Shown: positions 8,351 through 17,438 of the stretch, in pieces
How positions within the stretch are numbered: position 1 is the stretch's first letter
Layout of the letters: every line of letters starts with the position of its first letter
NCBI RefSeq assembly: GCF_003944795.1
Contig: NZ_RWBG01000003.1
Span: 186,001 to 250,000 of the forward strand
Length of the DNA: 64,000 nt
Direction: 5' to 3'
Origin: Mangrovimonas spongiae
GTDB lineage: Bacteria > Bacteroidota > Bacteroidia > Flavobacteriales > Flavobacteriaceae
Notes under the pieces: model-generated
The model's input: the letters and a program-made list of their open reading frames with translations, nothing else
Told to the model about the DNA's origin: nothing
Database searches by the model: none
Made by a program: the position numbers and the translations under genes

Positions 8351-9126
8351 AAGTCTAAATATTCAGCGTTAAAATTTTCGTTTAAAAGTGTTTGCATCAC
8401 TCTTGGGTTGCTATTAGTATAAAACTTGTTTTTTGGTTTAATAGTAGCATTATTCAATAGGTTATGTTGCACTAATACCGCTTTTGTTTGTTTGGCTACA
8501 GCTTCTCCCGAATCTATTATTTTTATCGATTTAGGAAGGAAATCTAGTAATAAAGGCATTAAGTAAGGGTAATGTGTACATCCTAAAACTAAATAATCAA
8601 TATTAGCTTTAATCATTGGGGAGAGATATTCTTTAAGAAGGCTTTTCATTTCTTGAGAATCCGCTTTACCATGTTCAATTAGTTCTACAATGCCATTTCC
8701 ATTTTGTTCTACAATAGTAATACCATTGCTATAAAGAGCAGCAGTATTATGAAATAACTCACTACTTAAAGTGCCTTCTGTAGCTAAAATACCAATCGCT
8801 TTATTTTTGGTTTGCAGAGCTGCAGGCTTTATGGCGGGTTCTATGCCTATAAATGGGATGTCGTAATTTTCCCGTAATACTTTAATCGCATTTGTAGTCG
8901 CCGTATTACAGGCTACGACAATAAGTTTGCAGTCTTTTTTTAGTAGAAACTCGACATTTTTTATACTTAATTTAATAATCTTGTCTTTCCCTTTTGGGCC
9001 ATAAGGGGCATTTTTACTATCGGCAAGATAGATGGTGTTTTCATGAGGTAGTAAAGCATGTAGCTCTTTCCAAATAGAAGTGCCTCCAACTCCAGAATCA
9101 AAAATACCAATAGGTTTGTTACTCAT
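8347..9126 (-). CDS. murI: Glutamate racemase
   Basis: A 259-residue cofactor-independent racemase making D-glutamate for peptidoglycan. The catalytic pair is visible: Cys73 in VVACNTATT and Cys183 in VLGCTHYPYL, with Asp10 in GIFDSGVGG and His185 as supporting acid/base residues. The length is normal. It is the last gene of the envelope block that starts with the CBS protein and nadK. A terminator between it and ompH suggests it often has its own transcript or gets read-through. Confidence 0.96.
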   Translation of the reverse strand: MSNKPIGIFDSGVGGTSIWKELHALLPHENTIYLADSKNAPYGPKGKDKIIKLSIKNVEFLLKKDCKLIVVACNTATTNAIKVLRENYDIPFIGIEPAIKPAALQTKNKAIGILATEGTLSSELFHNTAALYSNGITIVEQNGNGIVELIEHGKADSQEMKSLLKEYLSPMIKANIDYLVLGCTHYPYLMPLLLDFLPKSIKIIDSGEAVAKQTKAVLVQHNLLNNATIKPKNKFYTNSNPRVMQTLLNENFNAEYLDF

Positions 9127-9140
9127 AGTTACAAAAATAA

Positions 9141-9167
9141 AAAAGCTGCCTAATATAAGCAGCTTTT
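9141..9167 (-). terminator. Intrinsic terminator between ompH and murI
   Basis: AAAAGCTGC (9141-9149) pairs with GCAGCTTTT (9159-9167). On the minus strand it is followed by a long T-rich run, so it ends the bamA-ompH-ompH transcript before murI. Confidence 0.8.
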
Positions 9168-9195
9168 AAAAGTTTTATTAGGCTAGTACCTTTTT

Positions 9196-9705
9196 TTAGA
9201 AACCTAGTTCTTTTTTAACATCGTCTAAAAGGTTCTTACCATCTGACATGATTACACCACTACCTTGAGAAGAGTCTAAGACATAGTCAAAACCTTGCGC
9301 TCTAGCTACTTTTAAAATCGCAGCTTTAGCTCTTTCTGTAATTGGCTTTAATAAATCAAGTTCTTTCTTTTGCATTTCTTGTTGTGCAGTACCTCTGTAT
9401 TGCTGAATATTTTGCTGCATAGTTTGAAGCTCTAAACCACGTTTTTGGTTTTCTTCATCTGTTTTTGTGTCAACTTCAGCTTCGTATTGTTTTGCTTTAT
9501 TTTGATATTCTGTAATCATAGATTGAATATCAGCTTCGTATGTTTTACCAAGTTTTTCAATTTCAGCTTCAGCAGCTTTAGTCTCAGGCATTGCAGAAAT
9601 TAATTCTTGCGTGCTTATGTGAGCAACTTTACTTTGCGCTTGTGCAAATCCCATCATTCCAATAAATAATGCTGCTGTAAAAAATAAGGTTTTAAAATTT
9701 TTCAT
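9196..9705 (-). CDS. OmpH/Skp family periplasmic chaperone
   Basis: A 169-residue Skp-like protein with a signal peptide (1-23, ending GFAQAQ). Strand VAHISTQELISAMPE comes first, then two long helices rich in Glu/Lys/Gln (the tentacle hairpin, about 40-125), then a closing strand (FDYVLDSSQGSGVIM). Skp holds unfolded outer-membrane proteins in the periplasm and passes them to the Bam complex; the adjacent bamA fits this. The second, longer OmpH gene is 48 bases upstream, as in the conserved bamA-ompH-ompH order of Bacteroidota. Confidence 0.93.
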   Translation of the reverse strand: MKNFKTLFFTAALFIGMMGFAQAQSKVAHISTQELISAMPETKAAEAEIEKLGKTYEADIQSMITEYQNKAKQYEAEVDTKTDEENQKRGLELQTMQQNIQQYRGTAQQEMQKKELDLLKPITERAKAAILKVARAQGFDYVLDSSQGSGVIMSDGKNLLDDVKKELGF

Positions 9706-9753
9706 TTTTAATAGTATTAATGTGTGTTTGTGTTATAAATTAATTGTTAAAAT

Positions 9754-10770
9754 TTAGTTTTCTTGTTCGTCTTCGTTGTCGTTATTTTCTTGTTCTTGTC
9801 TTTCTTGTTCTCGTTCTTCTTTGGCTTTTTGTCTTTCTGCTAATATACGCTGTCTTCGTTCTTCTAGCTCTTTTTTTCTTCTAGCGCGATCTTCTAATTT
9901 TTTCTGGCGACGCTCTTCAAGAATTTGCTCTCTTGTTTTTTCACCGTCATTGTTATTAGCGTCGGTTTTGTTTTCAGAAGCATCTTCATCTTCCGAAGCA
10001 TTGTCTTCTGTGGCTTGTTGTCTTTCTTTAAGCTTTGCTTCTCTTGCAGCTTGTCTAGCAGCAATAATACTATCTCTTCTTTTTTGGATAGCTTCTTTTC
10101 TAGCGGCACGTTCGTCTAGTATTTCTTGGCGTCTTTCTTCAGCAGCTTTCTCTCTAGCTTCTAATTTTTCATTAATTTCAGGAAGCACTTCTTCTTGTTC
10201 TGCTTGACGTCTTTCTGCTCTAGATTGTGCTTGTTTACGTTTGGTGCTTCTTGTTATACTTCTAATAACTTCATCACTAAAATCGTAACGATCTGCTGAA
10301 TAAAGCATAACCACATCGGCCGATTTATCAAAAACAAAATCATATTTTCTTTTTTCGGCCATATCTTGTACAGCAGTAAAAATTTGATCTTGAATAGGCT
10401 TTATAAGTTGCTGTTTTTGAACAATTAAATCGCCATTTGGTCCAAATCGTTTTTGTTGGTAATCTAATATTTCTTGCTCTTCAAAAGCAATATCTTCTTC
10501 TTTTTCCTCGATAAGTTCTTTTGTTAAAAAAGGCTTTTCATTACTTAAATCTTTCCTTTTTTGTTCAATAGTACTTAACTGACTTTCTATTTCACCTTTC
10601 CATTTTTGTACTTTACTTTCCAGTTGAGCTGTTGCTTCTTGGTATTCTGGAATGTTCTCTAAAATGTATTCGGTATCTATATAGCCTATTCTAACACCTC
10701 TTTGTGCATAGGAATGAGACATACCTAGAAAAGAAAACAATGTCAATAAAAAAAGAACTTTAATTTTCAT
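9754..10770 (-). CDS. OmpH/Skp family protein with a long charged C-terminal helix
   Basis: The start was set at the ATG at 10770, which gives a clean signal peptide (MKIKVLFLLT...HSYAQ); an ATG three codons upstream is also possible. Residues about 25-175 are a Skp-like domain (VRIGYIDTEYILENIPEYQEA at the front, KYDFVFDKSADVVMLY at the end). From about 176 to 338 comes a very charged Arg/Lys/Glu/Gln tail with repeated EERRQ/ERRQRIL/ERQKAKEER blocks, broken by an acidic Asn/Asp segment. Normal Skp proteins end after about 170 residues. The tail may extend the tentacles or bind a partner. The role is inferred from the neighbours bamA and ompH. Confidence 0.88.
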   Translation of the reverse strand: MKIKVLFLLTLFSFLGMSHSYAQRGVRIGYIDTEYILENIPEYQEATAQLESKVQKWKGEIESQLSTIEQKRKDLSNEKPFLTKELIEEKEEDIAFEEQEILDYQQKRFGPNGDLIVQKQQLIKPIQDQIFTAVQDMAEKRKYDFVFDKSADVVMLYSADRYDFSDEVIRSITRSTKRKQAQSRAERRQAEQEEVLPEINEKLEAREKAAEERRQEILDERAARKEAIQKRRDSIIAARQAAREAKLKERQQATEDNASEDEDASENKTDANNNDGEKTREQILEERRQKKLEDRARRKKELEERRQRILAERQKAKEEREQERQEQENNDNEDEQEN

Positions 10771-10946
10771 TTGTATCATATTTTAATGATTTATTACGAT
10801 CATAAATTTTAAAAAATGACAATTGATTATTTAATTTTTTTGCCAATTTTTTGAATTTTACTTTCCAAAATTAACGAAATTTAACTTGAAAAATTTCAAT
10901 TCATGGTTTAAATAATCAAAAAGGATATAGAAAATATCGTGCCAAA

Positions 10947-13544
10947 TTAAAATTGTTGACCAATAATAAAGTGTGTTTCCCATCCATTTTTAGTTGTTGA
11001 TCCAGGTACAGGGTCAAATCCATGACCAAAATCGATACCTAATAAACCAAAGGCTGGCATGAATATACGTAGTCCTAAACCTGCCGAACGTTTTAAATCG
11101 AAAGGATTATAATCTTGGAAATTGTTATAAGCAACTCCACCTTCCATAAAGCCTAAAACATAAATTTTAGCCGATTGTTTTAAGGTTATAGGATAGCGTA
11201 ACTCTAAAGAGAACTTATTGTATATAGTACCTCCATCGTTACTTATGTTTCCAAATTGATCCATAGGTTGTATAGATTGATTAGGGTAACCACGCAAAGC
11301 AATGGCTTCTCTACCATCTAAACTGTAAGATCCTAAACCATCTCCACCAAGGAAAAATCTTTCAAAAGGAATTACCCCGCGATTGTTGTTGTAAGCTCCA
11401 AGGAAACCAAATTCAAGACTAGGCCTTAATACTAAGTTTTTAGCAAGTTCTGTATACCAATCTGCTCTAAATTTAATTTTGTAAAACTCTAACCATTTAA
11501 AGCGTTCTTGATCTATTTCGGCTATACGGTTGTTTGCATTGGTTCTATCGTCTACAGGGTTATTTGCATCGCTAACAAACTCTGAAAGCTCATCGCGTTC
11601 ATCGCTTAATGCTTTGTAGTCTACATTATTAAATAATGAATATGGTAATGTAAGTTTTGCGCTAACAGAGAAATTAGAACCTCGTACAGGATAAATAGGA
11701 TCGTTTGCTGTGTTATTTCTTGTTAATCCTATAGTATATGCTAGGTTGTTTGAGTAACCATCGCCAAAAGTAAATAGTCCTGTGTTATAGTTTTTTAAAT
11801 TATAATGCTGAAATGTTAAGGCTTGAGATAGCGTAAAATAATCATCTGGTACAGTTAAACGTTTTGCTAAGCCAACGGTAATACCTGTAATATTAAAGCG
11901 TTTATCTCTGTCTGCTTTTCCTGTAGTATAATCGTATAAAAATTGCTTGGTATGTGATAACGATGTTGAAAATTGAACAGGTTTTTTACCGCCTAACCAT
12001 GGTTCTGTAAATGAGAAACTATAGGTTTGGAAAAATTGACTAGCCTGTAATCTTAACGATAGTTTTTGACCATCTCCTCTTGGAACAGGTTTATAGGCAT
12101 CTAAGTTTAAAATATTTCTTAACGAGAAGTTGTTAAATGATAAGCCTAGTGTACCAATAAAACCACCACCACCGTAACCACCTTGTAGTTCTATTTGGCT
12201 TGATCCAGTTTCCACAAGCGAGTACTCTAAATCGATAGTACCTTCGTTAGGGTTAGGGTTTAAAAAGTTTGTTCCTATTTGTTCGGCATCGAAAAATCCT
12301 AATTGGCTTAATTCACGAATGGTTCTAACGACATTGGATTTACTGTAGAGCTGTCCTGGTCTTGTATGGAGTTCTCTGTAAATAACATGATCGTTAGTAA
12401 CTTCGTTACCTACAACTGTAATATTGTTAAAGTGAACAGGTTTTCCTTCTACAATACGTATTTCTAAATCAATTACATTGCCCTCGGCACTAACTTCTAC
12501 AGGATTAATTGTAGAGAATAAATACCCGTTATTTTGGTAAAGGTTAGTAATATCTAAGGCGTCTGGTTTTGTGTCATCAGCGATACGTTTCTCTAGTAAA
12601 ACGCCATTGTATGTGTCGCCTTTATCTATTCTTAAAATACGTTTTAAATAGTCATCGGAATAAACCGTGTTACCTATAAAGTCTATATCCCCAAAGGTGT
12701 ATAATTCACCTTCTTCAACCTCAATATGCAGGGCGATGTTTTTCTTATTTATAATTTCTAAACTATCCGAAATAATCCTTGCGTCTCGATAGCCGTTTTC
12801 TTTAAACTTATCGATAACACTTTTTAAGTCTTCTTTGTAGTCGGCTTCAATATATTTAGAGCGTTTAAATAGCCTGTAAATCTTTTTCTTTTTTGTGTTT
12901 TTCATGGCTTTTCGAAGCTTACGGTCTGTAATAACTTCGTTGCCTGTAAATACAATATCTTTTACTTTAACCTTTTTACCTTTATCTATAAAAATAGACA
13001 TATCAACCCTAGATTTTTGGATGGAATCTTTTACCTCTCTAGTACTTATGGTAACCTTAGAGTTAAGGTAACCGTCTTTTTGGTATTTGTTAACAAGGTA
13101 GTTTTTTGTGGTTGTAATAAGGTTTTCGGTAACTTTTACGCCTTTATTAAGCTTGTTTTCCTCTATAACTTTGTCTTTTTTACCTTTTCTTATTCCAGAA
13201 ATTTGCACATTGTTTAATTCTGGAAGGTCGCTTAATCTTATTTCAAGAAAAACCTTGTCGCCTTGAATGTCTTTTGCGTAAATTTCAATGTTATTGAATA
13301 GGTTAGAGTTCCATAGTTTTTTTATGGCGCGACTTATTTCTTTTCCTGGCATCATGATTTGTTGCCCCTTACGTAATTCGGAAAAGGAGATAATAGTTTG
13401 CTCGCTAAAACTGGTTTCGCCAGCGACAGTAATTTCTTCTATGGTGTATTTTTTTCCATTATCGTAATTAGCTTCTTGTGCAGAAGCATGTTGAAAAATA
13501 AATAATGAGGATATTAATGTAAGTAGAGGTAATAGTGTTTTCAA
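10947..13544 (-). CDS. bamA: Outer-membrane protein assembly factor BamA
   Basis: BamA inserts beta-barrel proteins into the outer membrane. Five POTRA domains (about residues 25-430; each with a YxxxGY-like turn, e.g. YLNSKVTIS, YRDARIISDS) are followed by a 16-strand barrel with a long surface loop (DERDELSEF...DQERFKW). It ends HFIIGQQF, with the terminal Phe expected for Bam substrates. I set the start at TTG 13544: it gives MKTLLPLLTLISSLFIFQHASAQ-type signal peptide in the correct frame, 10 bases after the uppS stop. The longer open frame to 13679 would overlap uppS by 125 bases and bury the signal peptide. Confidence 0.94.
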   Translation of the reverse strand: MKTLLPLLTLISSLFIFQHASAQEANYDNGKKYTIEEITVAGETSFSEQTIISFSELRKGQQIMMPGKEISRAIKKLWNSNLFNNIEIYAKDIQGDKVFLEIRLSDLPELNNVQISGIRKGKKDKVIEENKLNKGVKVTENLITTTKNYLVNKYQKDGYLNSKVTISTREVKDSIQKSRVDMSIFIDKGKKVKVKDIVFTGNEVITDRKLRKAMKNTKKKKIYRLFKRSKYIEADYKEDLKSVIDKFKENGYRDARIISDSLEIINKKNIALHIEVEEGELYTFGDIDFIGNTVYSDDYLKRILRIDKGDTYNGVLLEKRIADDTKPDALDITNLYQNNGYLFSTINPVEVSAEGNVIDLEIRIVEGKPVHFNNITVVGNEVTNDHVIYRELHTRPGQLYSKSNVVRTIRELSQLGFFDAEQIGTNFLNPNPNEGTIDLEYSLVETGSSQIELQGGYGGGGFIGTLGLSFNNFSLRNILNLDAYKPVPRGDGQKLSLRLQASQFFQTYSFSFTEPWLGGKKPVQFSTSLSHTKQFLYDYTTGKADRDKRFNITGITVGLAKRLTVPDDYFTLSQALTFQHYNLKNYNTGLFTFGDGYSNNLAYTIGLTRNNTANDPIYPVRGSNFSVSAKLTLPYSLFNNVDYKALSDERDELSEFVSDANNPVDDRTNANNRIAEIDQERFKWLEFYKIKFRADWYTELAKNLVLRPSLEFGFLGAYNNNRGVIPFERFFLGGDGLGSYSLDGREAIALRGYPNQSIQPMDQFGNISNDGGTIYNKFSLELRYPITLKQSAKIYVLGFMEGGVAYNNFQDYNPFDLKRSAGLGLRIFMPAFGLLGIDFGHGFDPVPGSTTKNGWETHFIIGQQF

Positions 13545-13554
13545 TGATGTAATA

Positions 13555-14295
13555 TTAACTGATTTGCTCGCTGGTTTTCCCAAAGCGTCGTTCTCTATTT
13601 TGGTATTCAATAATTGCTTCATATAAATGTTGCTTTGTAAAATCTGGCCAAAGTACATTTGTAAAATACAATTCGGCATAAGCTATTTGCCATAATAAAA
13701 AATTGCTAATTCTTTGCTCTCCGCTTGTTCTAATAAGCAAATCAACGTCTGGCAAATTTTGCGTGTAAAGATGCTCATTTATAACCGATTCATCAATTTT
13801 TTTTGGAGAAATTATATTATTTTTAACTTTAAGGCTAATGTTTCTAACACAATTTAAGAGTTCTTCCCTTGAACCATAGCTTAATGCTAGGGTTAAGGTC
13901 ATTCTGTTATTGTTTTTTGTTTCGTTAATAACGTAATCTAATTCGTTATATACTTTTTTAGGTAATTCTTTTAAATTACCTATAGCCTTTAGTTTTATAT
14001 TATTTTCTTGTAATGTTTTTATTTCCTTTTTTAAAGAGGATACTAAAAGTTTCATTAAGGTTTGTACTTCTAGTTTTGGGCGGTTCCAATTTTCGGTAGA
14101 AAATGCATAAAGTGTTAGATTTTCTACGCCTAATTCAGCACAAGCTTCTACAGTTTGGCGAACAGATTTAGTGCCATTTTCATGACCAATCATTCTAACG
14201 AAGCCTTTTTGTTTTGCCCACCGGCCGTTGCCATCCATAATAATGGCAAGGTGTTTTGGTAACTTATTTGTATGTATTTGTGACTTTAAATTCAT
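13555..14295 (-). CDS. uppS: Isoprenyl transferase (undecaprenyl diphosphate synthase)
   Basis: A 246-residue cis-prenyltransferase building undecaprenyl-PP, the lipid carrier for peptidoglycan and surface glycans. The signature AIIMDGNGRWA (catalytic Asp21) and the late motifs LIRTSGEQRISNFLLWQ and AELYFTNVLWPDF are intact. The start is the ATG at 14295, two bases from the porG stop, with the normal short leader before HLAIIMDGNG; the open frame to 14328 would run back into porG. It sits between porG and bamA, the conserved Bacteroidota order. Confidence 0.96.
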   Translation of the reverse strand: MNLKSQIHTNKLPKHLAIIMDGNGRWAKQKGFVRMIGHENGTKSVRQTVEACAELGVENLTLYAFSTENWNRPKLEVQTLMKLLVSSLKKEIKTLQENNIKLKAIGNLKELPKKVYNELDYVINETKNNNRMTLTLALSYGSREELLNCVRNISLKVKNNIISPKKIDESVINEHLYTQNLPDVDLLIRTSGEQRISNFLLWQIAYAELYFTNVLWPDFTKQHLYEAIIEYQNRERRFGKTSEQIS

Positions 14296-14296
14296 A

Positions 14297-14986
14297 TTAA
14301 AATACGCAGTAACAAGGTTTGCGGCCAAAGGTATAGGTGAGTGTTAGGCCTGTGAAAACATACCAGTCATTATTATTAGTATTTCCAAATGCTAAAGGAC
14401 TTTCGTTATCAAAATCGGGGGCGCTGCCATCAAACTCATCGGAGAAGGTGTATCTGGCACCAACTTCAAAACCAATCACAAAGTGCTCGATAAATTTGGC
14501 TTTTATACCTAGTGTCATAGGAATACCGTAAGCAAGACTGGAGGTGTCTTCTATTACTTTTTGTCCTTGGTTGTTAAAGAAGAAATTGTCATGATGTGCG
14601 ACAGAAATTCCGGTGTATAAGTAAGGGGTGAATTTATCTCTCCCATCGTGTAAGTTAAAATCAAAAAAAGTGAATTCTAAACCTAGTGAGGCTTCTATAA
14701 TGTCGTTTTCAAACTCATAACCTCTTTCAATTCTTCTTGGATCGTCACTATCTAAATCGTTTGCTTCTAATTTAGAATATAATAATGAAAACCTAAACGA
14801 ATGTCGTGGGCTTCTGTTCCATTTGTAAATACCACCAAAGGCAGGGCTGTTAGGGGAAATGTGTGTTGTAGCGCCAACGTCGCCAATAAAATTACTACCC
14901 CCAACAAAAACACCTATTTCGTGCGTTTGAGAAAAGGTGCTTTGGTATGAAAAAATAATTAATATGATTATGGTTAAATACCTCAT
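14297..14986 (-). CDS. porG: Type IX secretion system protein PorG (DUF6089 outer-membrane barrel)
   Basis: A 229-residue outer-membrane barrel with a signal peptide (1-19, TFSQ). It has the DUF6089/PorG pattern: EIGVFVGGSNFIGDVG at the front, repeated amphipathic strands, and a final GLTLTYTFGRKPCYC. PorG associates with the PorK/PorN ring of the T9SS. The position just before uppS, bamA and two ompH genes matches the porG locus of Porphyromonas, which supports the call. It would serve the three T9SS cargo proteins in this window. It has its own promoter candidate, so it need not depend on nadK. Confidence 0.85.
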   Translation of the reverse strand: MRYLTIIILIIFSYQSTFSQTHEIGVFVGGSNFIGDVGATTHISPNSPAFGGIYKWNRSPRHSFRFSLLYSKLEANDLDSDDPRRIERGYEFENDIIEASLGLEFTFFDFNLHDGRDKFTPYLYTGISVAHHDNFFFNNQGQKVIEDTSSLAYGIPMTLGIKAKFIEHFVIGFEVGARYTFSDEFDGSAPDFDNESPLAFGNTNNNDWYVFTGLTLTYTFGRKPCYCVF

Positions 14987-15003
14987 ATGTCTTCAAAAGT
15001 TTG

Positions 15004-15035
15004 CAAATATAATAAATATGATTAGCCTATAACAA
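15004..15035 (-). promoter_or_regulatory. Bacteroidota-type promoter of the porG-uppS-bamA operon
   Basis: On the minus strand a TTG (15033-15035) stands 21 bases before TATATTTG (15004-15011), a full match to the -7 consensus TAnnTTTG. The porG start is 18 bases further down. Confidence 0.65.
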
Positions 15036-15085
15036 TTTGATTGAAATAGTATTAGCTTAAAACAATATTTCATACAATTTATTGC

Positions 15086-15970
15086 CTAATTGCGCTTATC
15101 TTCTCCCCAAAGCAGTTTTTTTCTTAAGGTGTCTAGGAAACTTTCGGTGGCAAGTTCAATCATTTTAATTTTAAAAGGTGCTTTTTTGATAGTAATAATA
15201 GCATCGTTTTGAAGGGTTGCAATTCTAGAATCAAGAGAGACAAGGTATTCGTTTTCTCGTCCGTCTACTTTTAGTTCAATTTCTGTAGTATCTGTTATAA
15301 CAAGTGGCCTAGCGTTTAGGTTATGTGGGGCAATGGGTGTGAGTACAAAACTTTCGGCATCTGGTGCAATAACTGGGCCGCCACAACTTAACGAGTATCC
15401 TGTAGATCCTGTTGGCGTAGAAACAATAAGTCCATCGCTCCAATAAGATGTTAAGTATTCCTCATCAAGTTTGGTTGAAACCGTAATCATGGAGGTGGTG
15501 TTCTTGCGGCTTATGGCAATTTCATTTAATGCAAAATTAAGTTCTGTAAGATTTTGGTGCTTGGGAGTTGTTTTAATTTCCAGAAGACTTCTTTTAGAGA
15601 TTTTATAGTTCCCATTAAAAATATCATCCATAGCATGTGTGATATTTTCATTTTGAATAGTTGCTAAAAACCCTAAACGTCCAGTGTTTATGCCAACAAT
15701 TGGAACACCTGTGTCCTTAACATGGGTAATAGCTCTTAATATGGTGCCATCTCCACCAATACTAATTAATAAATTGTAACTATCGTTTAATGTTTTAAAA
15801 GTTTTAAAATCGTTAAGATCTATGGTGGTATCTAGATTTTTATTAATAATATCTAGAAAATTTTCTTCAATATATATATCGTTACTTTTTCCGTTTAAGT
15901 AGTTTAATAAGATAGTAATAGCCTCTTCGGCATTTCTGTGGAAAAACTGTCCAAATAGGGCTATTTTCAT
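15086..15970 (-). CDS. nadK: NAD kinase
   Basis: A 294-residue ATP-NAD kinase that makes NADP. The active-site GGDG (72-75, in SIGGDGTILRA), the NTGRLGFLA turn and the STPTGSTGYSLSCGGP loop are all present. The start is 2 bases after the stop of the CBS-domain gene, which implies coupling. The CBS-nadK-porG-uppS-bamA order is conserved in Flavobacteriia. Length is normal (about 290). Confidence 0.97.
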   Translation of the reverse strand: MKIALFGQFFHRNAEEAITILLNYLNGKSNDIYIEENFLDIINKNLDTTIDLNDFKTFKTLNDSYNLLISIGGDGTILRAITHVKDTGVPIVGINTGRLGFLATIQNENITHAMDDIFNGNYKISKRSLLEIKTTPKHQNLTELNFALNEIAISRKNTTSMITVSTKLDEEYLTSYWSDGLIVSTPTGSTGYSLSCGGPVIAPDAESFVLTPIAPHNLNARPLVITDTTEIELKVDGRENEYLVSLDSRIATLQNDAIITIKKAPFKIKMIELATESFLDTLRKKLLWGEDKRN

Positions 15971-15972
15971 AA

Positions 15973-16632
15973 TTATATGTTTAGGTATTTGTTTAAGTAT
16001 TCTGAGCGTTCCTTCAAACTTTTTAAATAAGAGTCTTCTTCGTGTCCAGAAATAATATTGTAGCTATATCTTCTAAAGGTTTGCATGATTTCATTAAGCC
16101 CTGTATTACCTATTTTAAGGGTGATTTGCGCCAAGTCGTTTTCAATTTTTGAAATAAAAGCGCCTAATAATTTACCGTCGTTAGATTCTACAATTTGACT
16201 TATTTCGCTAAACGAAAAATCGTTTAATCCTTTTTCAACTATTAAAATACCTCCAGCTTCGGCAAAAAAAGGTGTTTCGTTAAATAGGCTGATAACATCA
16301 TTTAATTCGTAATATCCTAAATAGGTGTTGTTATCACTTAATATAGGCATGATGTTGGTGCTATTTTGAGCAAATGCTTCCAAAACATCTAACCAAACCG
16401 TTTTCTCTTTTACAAAGAAACTTTCGATAGAGAGTAGAAAGTCTGAAATATTCTTGTCCTTGTCAAAGCAGTGCACATCGGTTTCCGATAGGCAACCAAT
16501 ATATTGGTCGGTATCATTTTTTATAGGGATGTGCGAATAAGTAAGTTGATTAAATAATACTTGCGCATCACCTACTTTATCATTAATAGATAATGGCTTT
16601 ATATCGTTAATAATAAACTCTTTTAAATCCAT
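15973..16632 (-). CDS. CBS domain-containing protein
   Basis: A 219-residue soluble protein with two CBS motifs in tandem (about residues 1-60 and 65-130; SINDKVGDAQVLFNQLTYSH, then SETDVHCFD) and a C-terminal part of about 80 residues resembling an ACT-like regulatory fold (AQITLKIGNTGLNEIMQTF). CBS pairs sense adenine nucleotides or SAM. Since the gene runs into nadK with a 2-base gap, it may sense nucleotides that matter to NAD phosphorylation, but this is inference. There is no catalytic domain. Confidence 0.87.
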   Translation of the reverse strand: MDLKEFIINDIKPLSINDKVGDAQVLFNQLTYSHIPIKNDTDQYIGCLSETDVHCFDKDKNISDFLLSIESFFVKEKTVWLDVLEAFAQNSTNIMPILSDNNTYLGYYELNDVISLFNETPFFAEAGGILIVEKGLNDFSFSEISQIVESNDGKLLGAFISKIENDLAQITLKIGNTGLNEIMQTFRRYSYNIISGHEEDSYLKSLKERSEYLNKYLNI

Positions 16633-16724
16633 GATAATGGTTTTATGCTTTTTGCAAATTAATTAAAAATTGCTACAATAAGCGTGGTCCACTTCGTATT
16701 TTTGTACATATAAAATAGGAAACA

Positions 16725-17438
16725 ATGACAAAACTTAGTGTTAATATAAATAAAGTAGCAACCATAAGAAACTCTAGAGGAGGTAATGTACCCAATGTTG
16801 TACAATTTGCTAAAGATGCTCAAAGTTATGGTGCGCAAGGAATTACTATTCACCCAAGACCAGATGAGCGTCATATAAAATATCAAGATGCCTACGATTT
16901 AAAACCCGAAGTATATACCGAATATAACATTGAAGGAAACCCTATAGATAAGTTCACCAAAATGGTTCTTGAAATTAAACCAACCCAAGTAACCTTAGTG
17001 CCAGATGCGGTAGATGCCATAACAAGTAATGCTGGGTGGGATACCATTAAACACAAAGATTTTTTAGTTGAAAAAATACAGGAGTTTAAAGCTCAAGGTA
17101 TAAGAACATCTATTTTTGTAGATCCAGATGTTAAGCAAATTGAAGGCGCAAAAGCAACGGGAACTGATAGAATTGAACTGTATACCGAAAGCTATGCACA
17201 CGAGTATGCTCAAGGTAATAAAGAGGCTATAAAACCTTTTGTAGATTGTGCTAAACTAGCTAACGAAATTGGCTTAGGTGTAAATGCAGGCCACGATTTA
17301 TCTTTAGATAACATTCAGTTTTTTAAAGAAAATATTCCTGGACTATTAGAAGTATCTATTGGACATGCGTTAATTTCAGAAAGTTTATATTTAGGCGTAG
17401 AGAATGTCATTCAGATGTATTTAAACAAATTAAAATAA
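16725..17438 (+). CDS. pdxJ: Pyridoxine 5'-phosphate synthase
   Basis: A 237-residue TIM-barrel enzyme joining 3-amino-2-oxopropyl phosphate and deoxyxylulose 5-phosphate in the DXP-dependent PLP pathway. The N-terminal LSVNINKVATIRNSRG, the ITIHPRPDERHI loop and the late GLGVNAGHDL and SIGHALISESL motifs are all typical. The stop is followed directly by the ATG of an alpha/beta hydrolase gene. A TATTTTTG -7-like element lies at 16697-16704. The PLP product would serve, among others, the two racemases in the window. Confidence 0.97.
   Translation: MTKLSVNINKVATIRNSRGGNVPNVVQFAKDAQSYGAQGITIHPRPDERHIKYQDAYDLKPEVYTEYNIEGNPIDKFTKMVLEIKPTQVTLVPDAVDAITSNAGWDTIKHKDFLVEKIQEFKAQGIRTSIFVDPDVKQIEGAKATGTDRIELYTESYAHEYAQGNKEAIKPFVDCAKLANEIGLGVNAGHDLSLDNIQFFKENIPGLLEVSIGHALISESLYLGVENVIQMYLNKLK

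Noticed and set aside
9776-10207. 143-codon plus-strand open frame rich in Ser, Leu and Cys
   Set aside because: It is the mirror of the Glu/Arg/Lys-rich tail of the OmpH-like gene; such repeats give long antisense frames with low-complexity products.
10924-10939. GATAT/ATATC hairpin after bamA as a terminator
   Set aside because: Only a 5-bp AT-only stem; too weak to call, though a short T-run follows on the minus strand.
16659-16886. 75-codon minus-strand open frame over the pdxJ start
   Set aside because: It overlaps the well-supported N-terminus of pdxJ and its product shows no recognisable family or signal.
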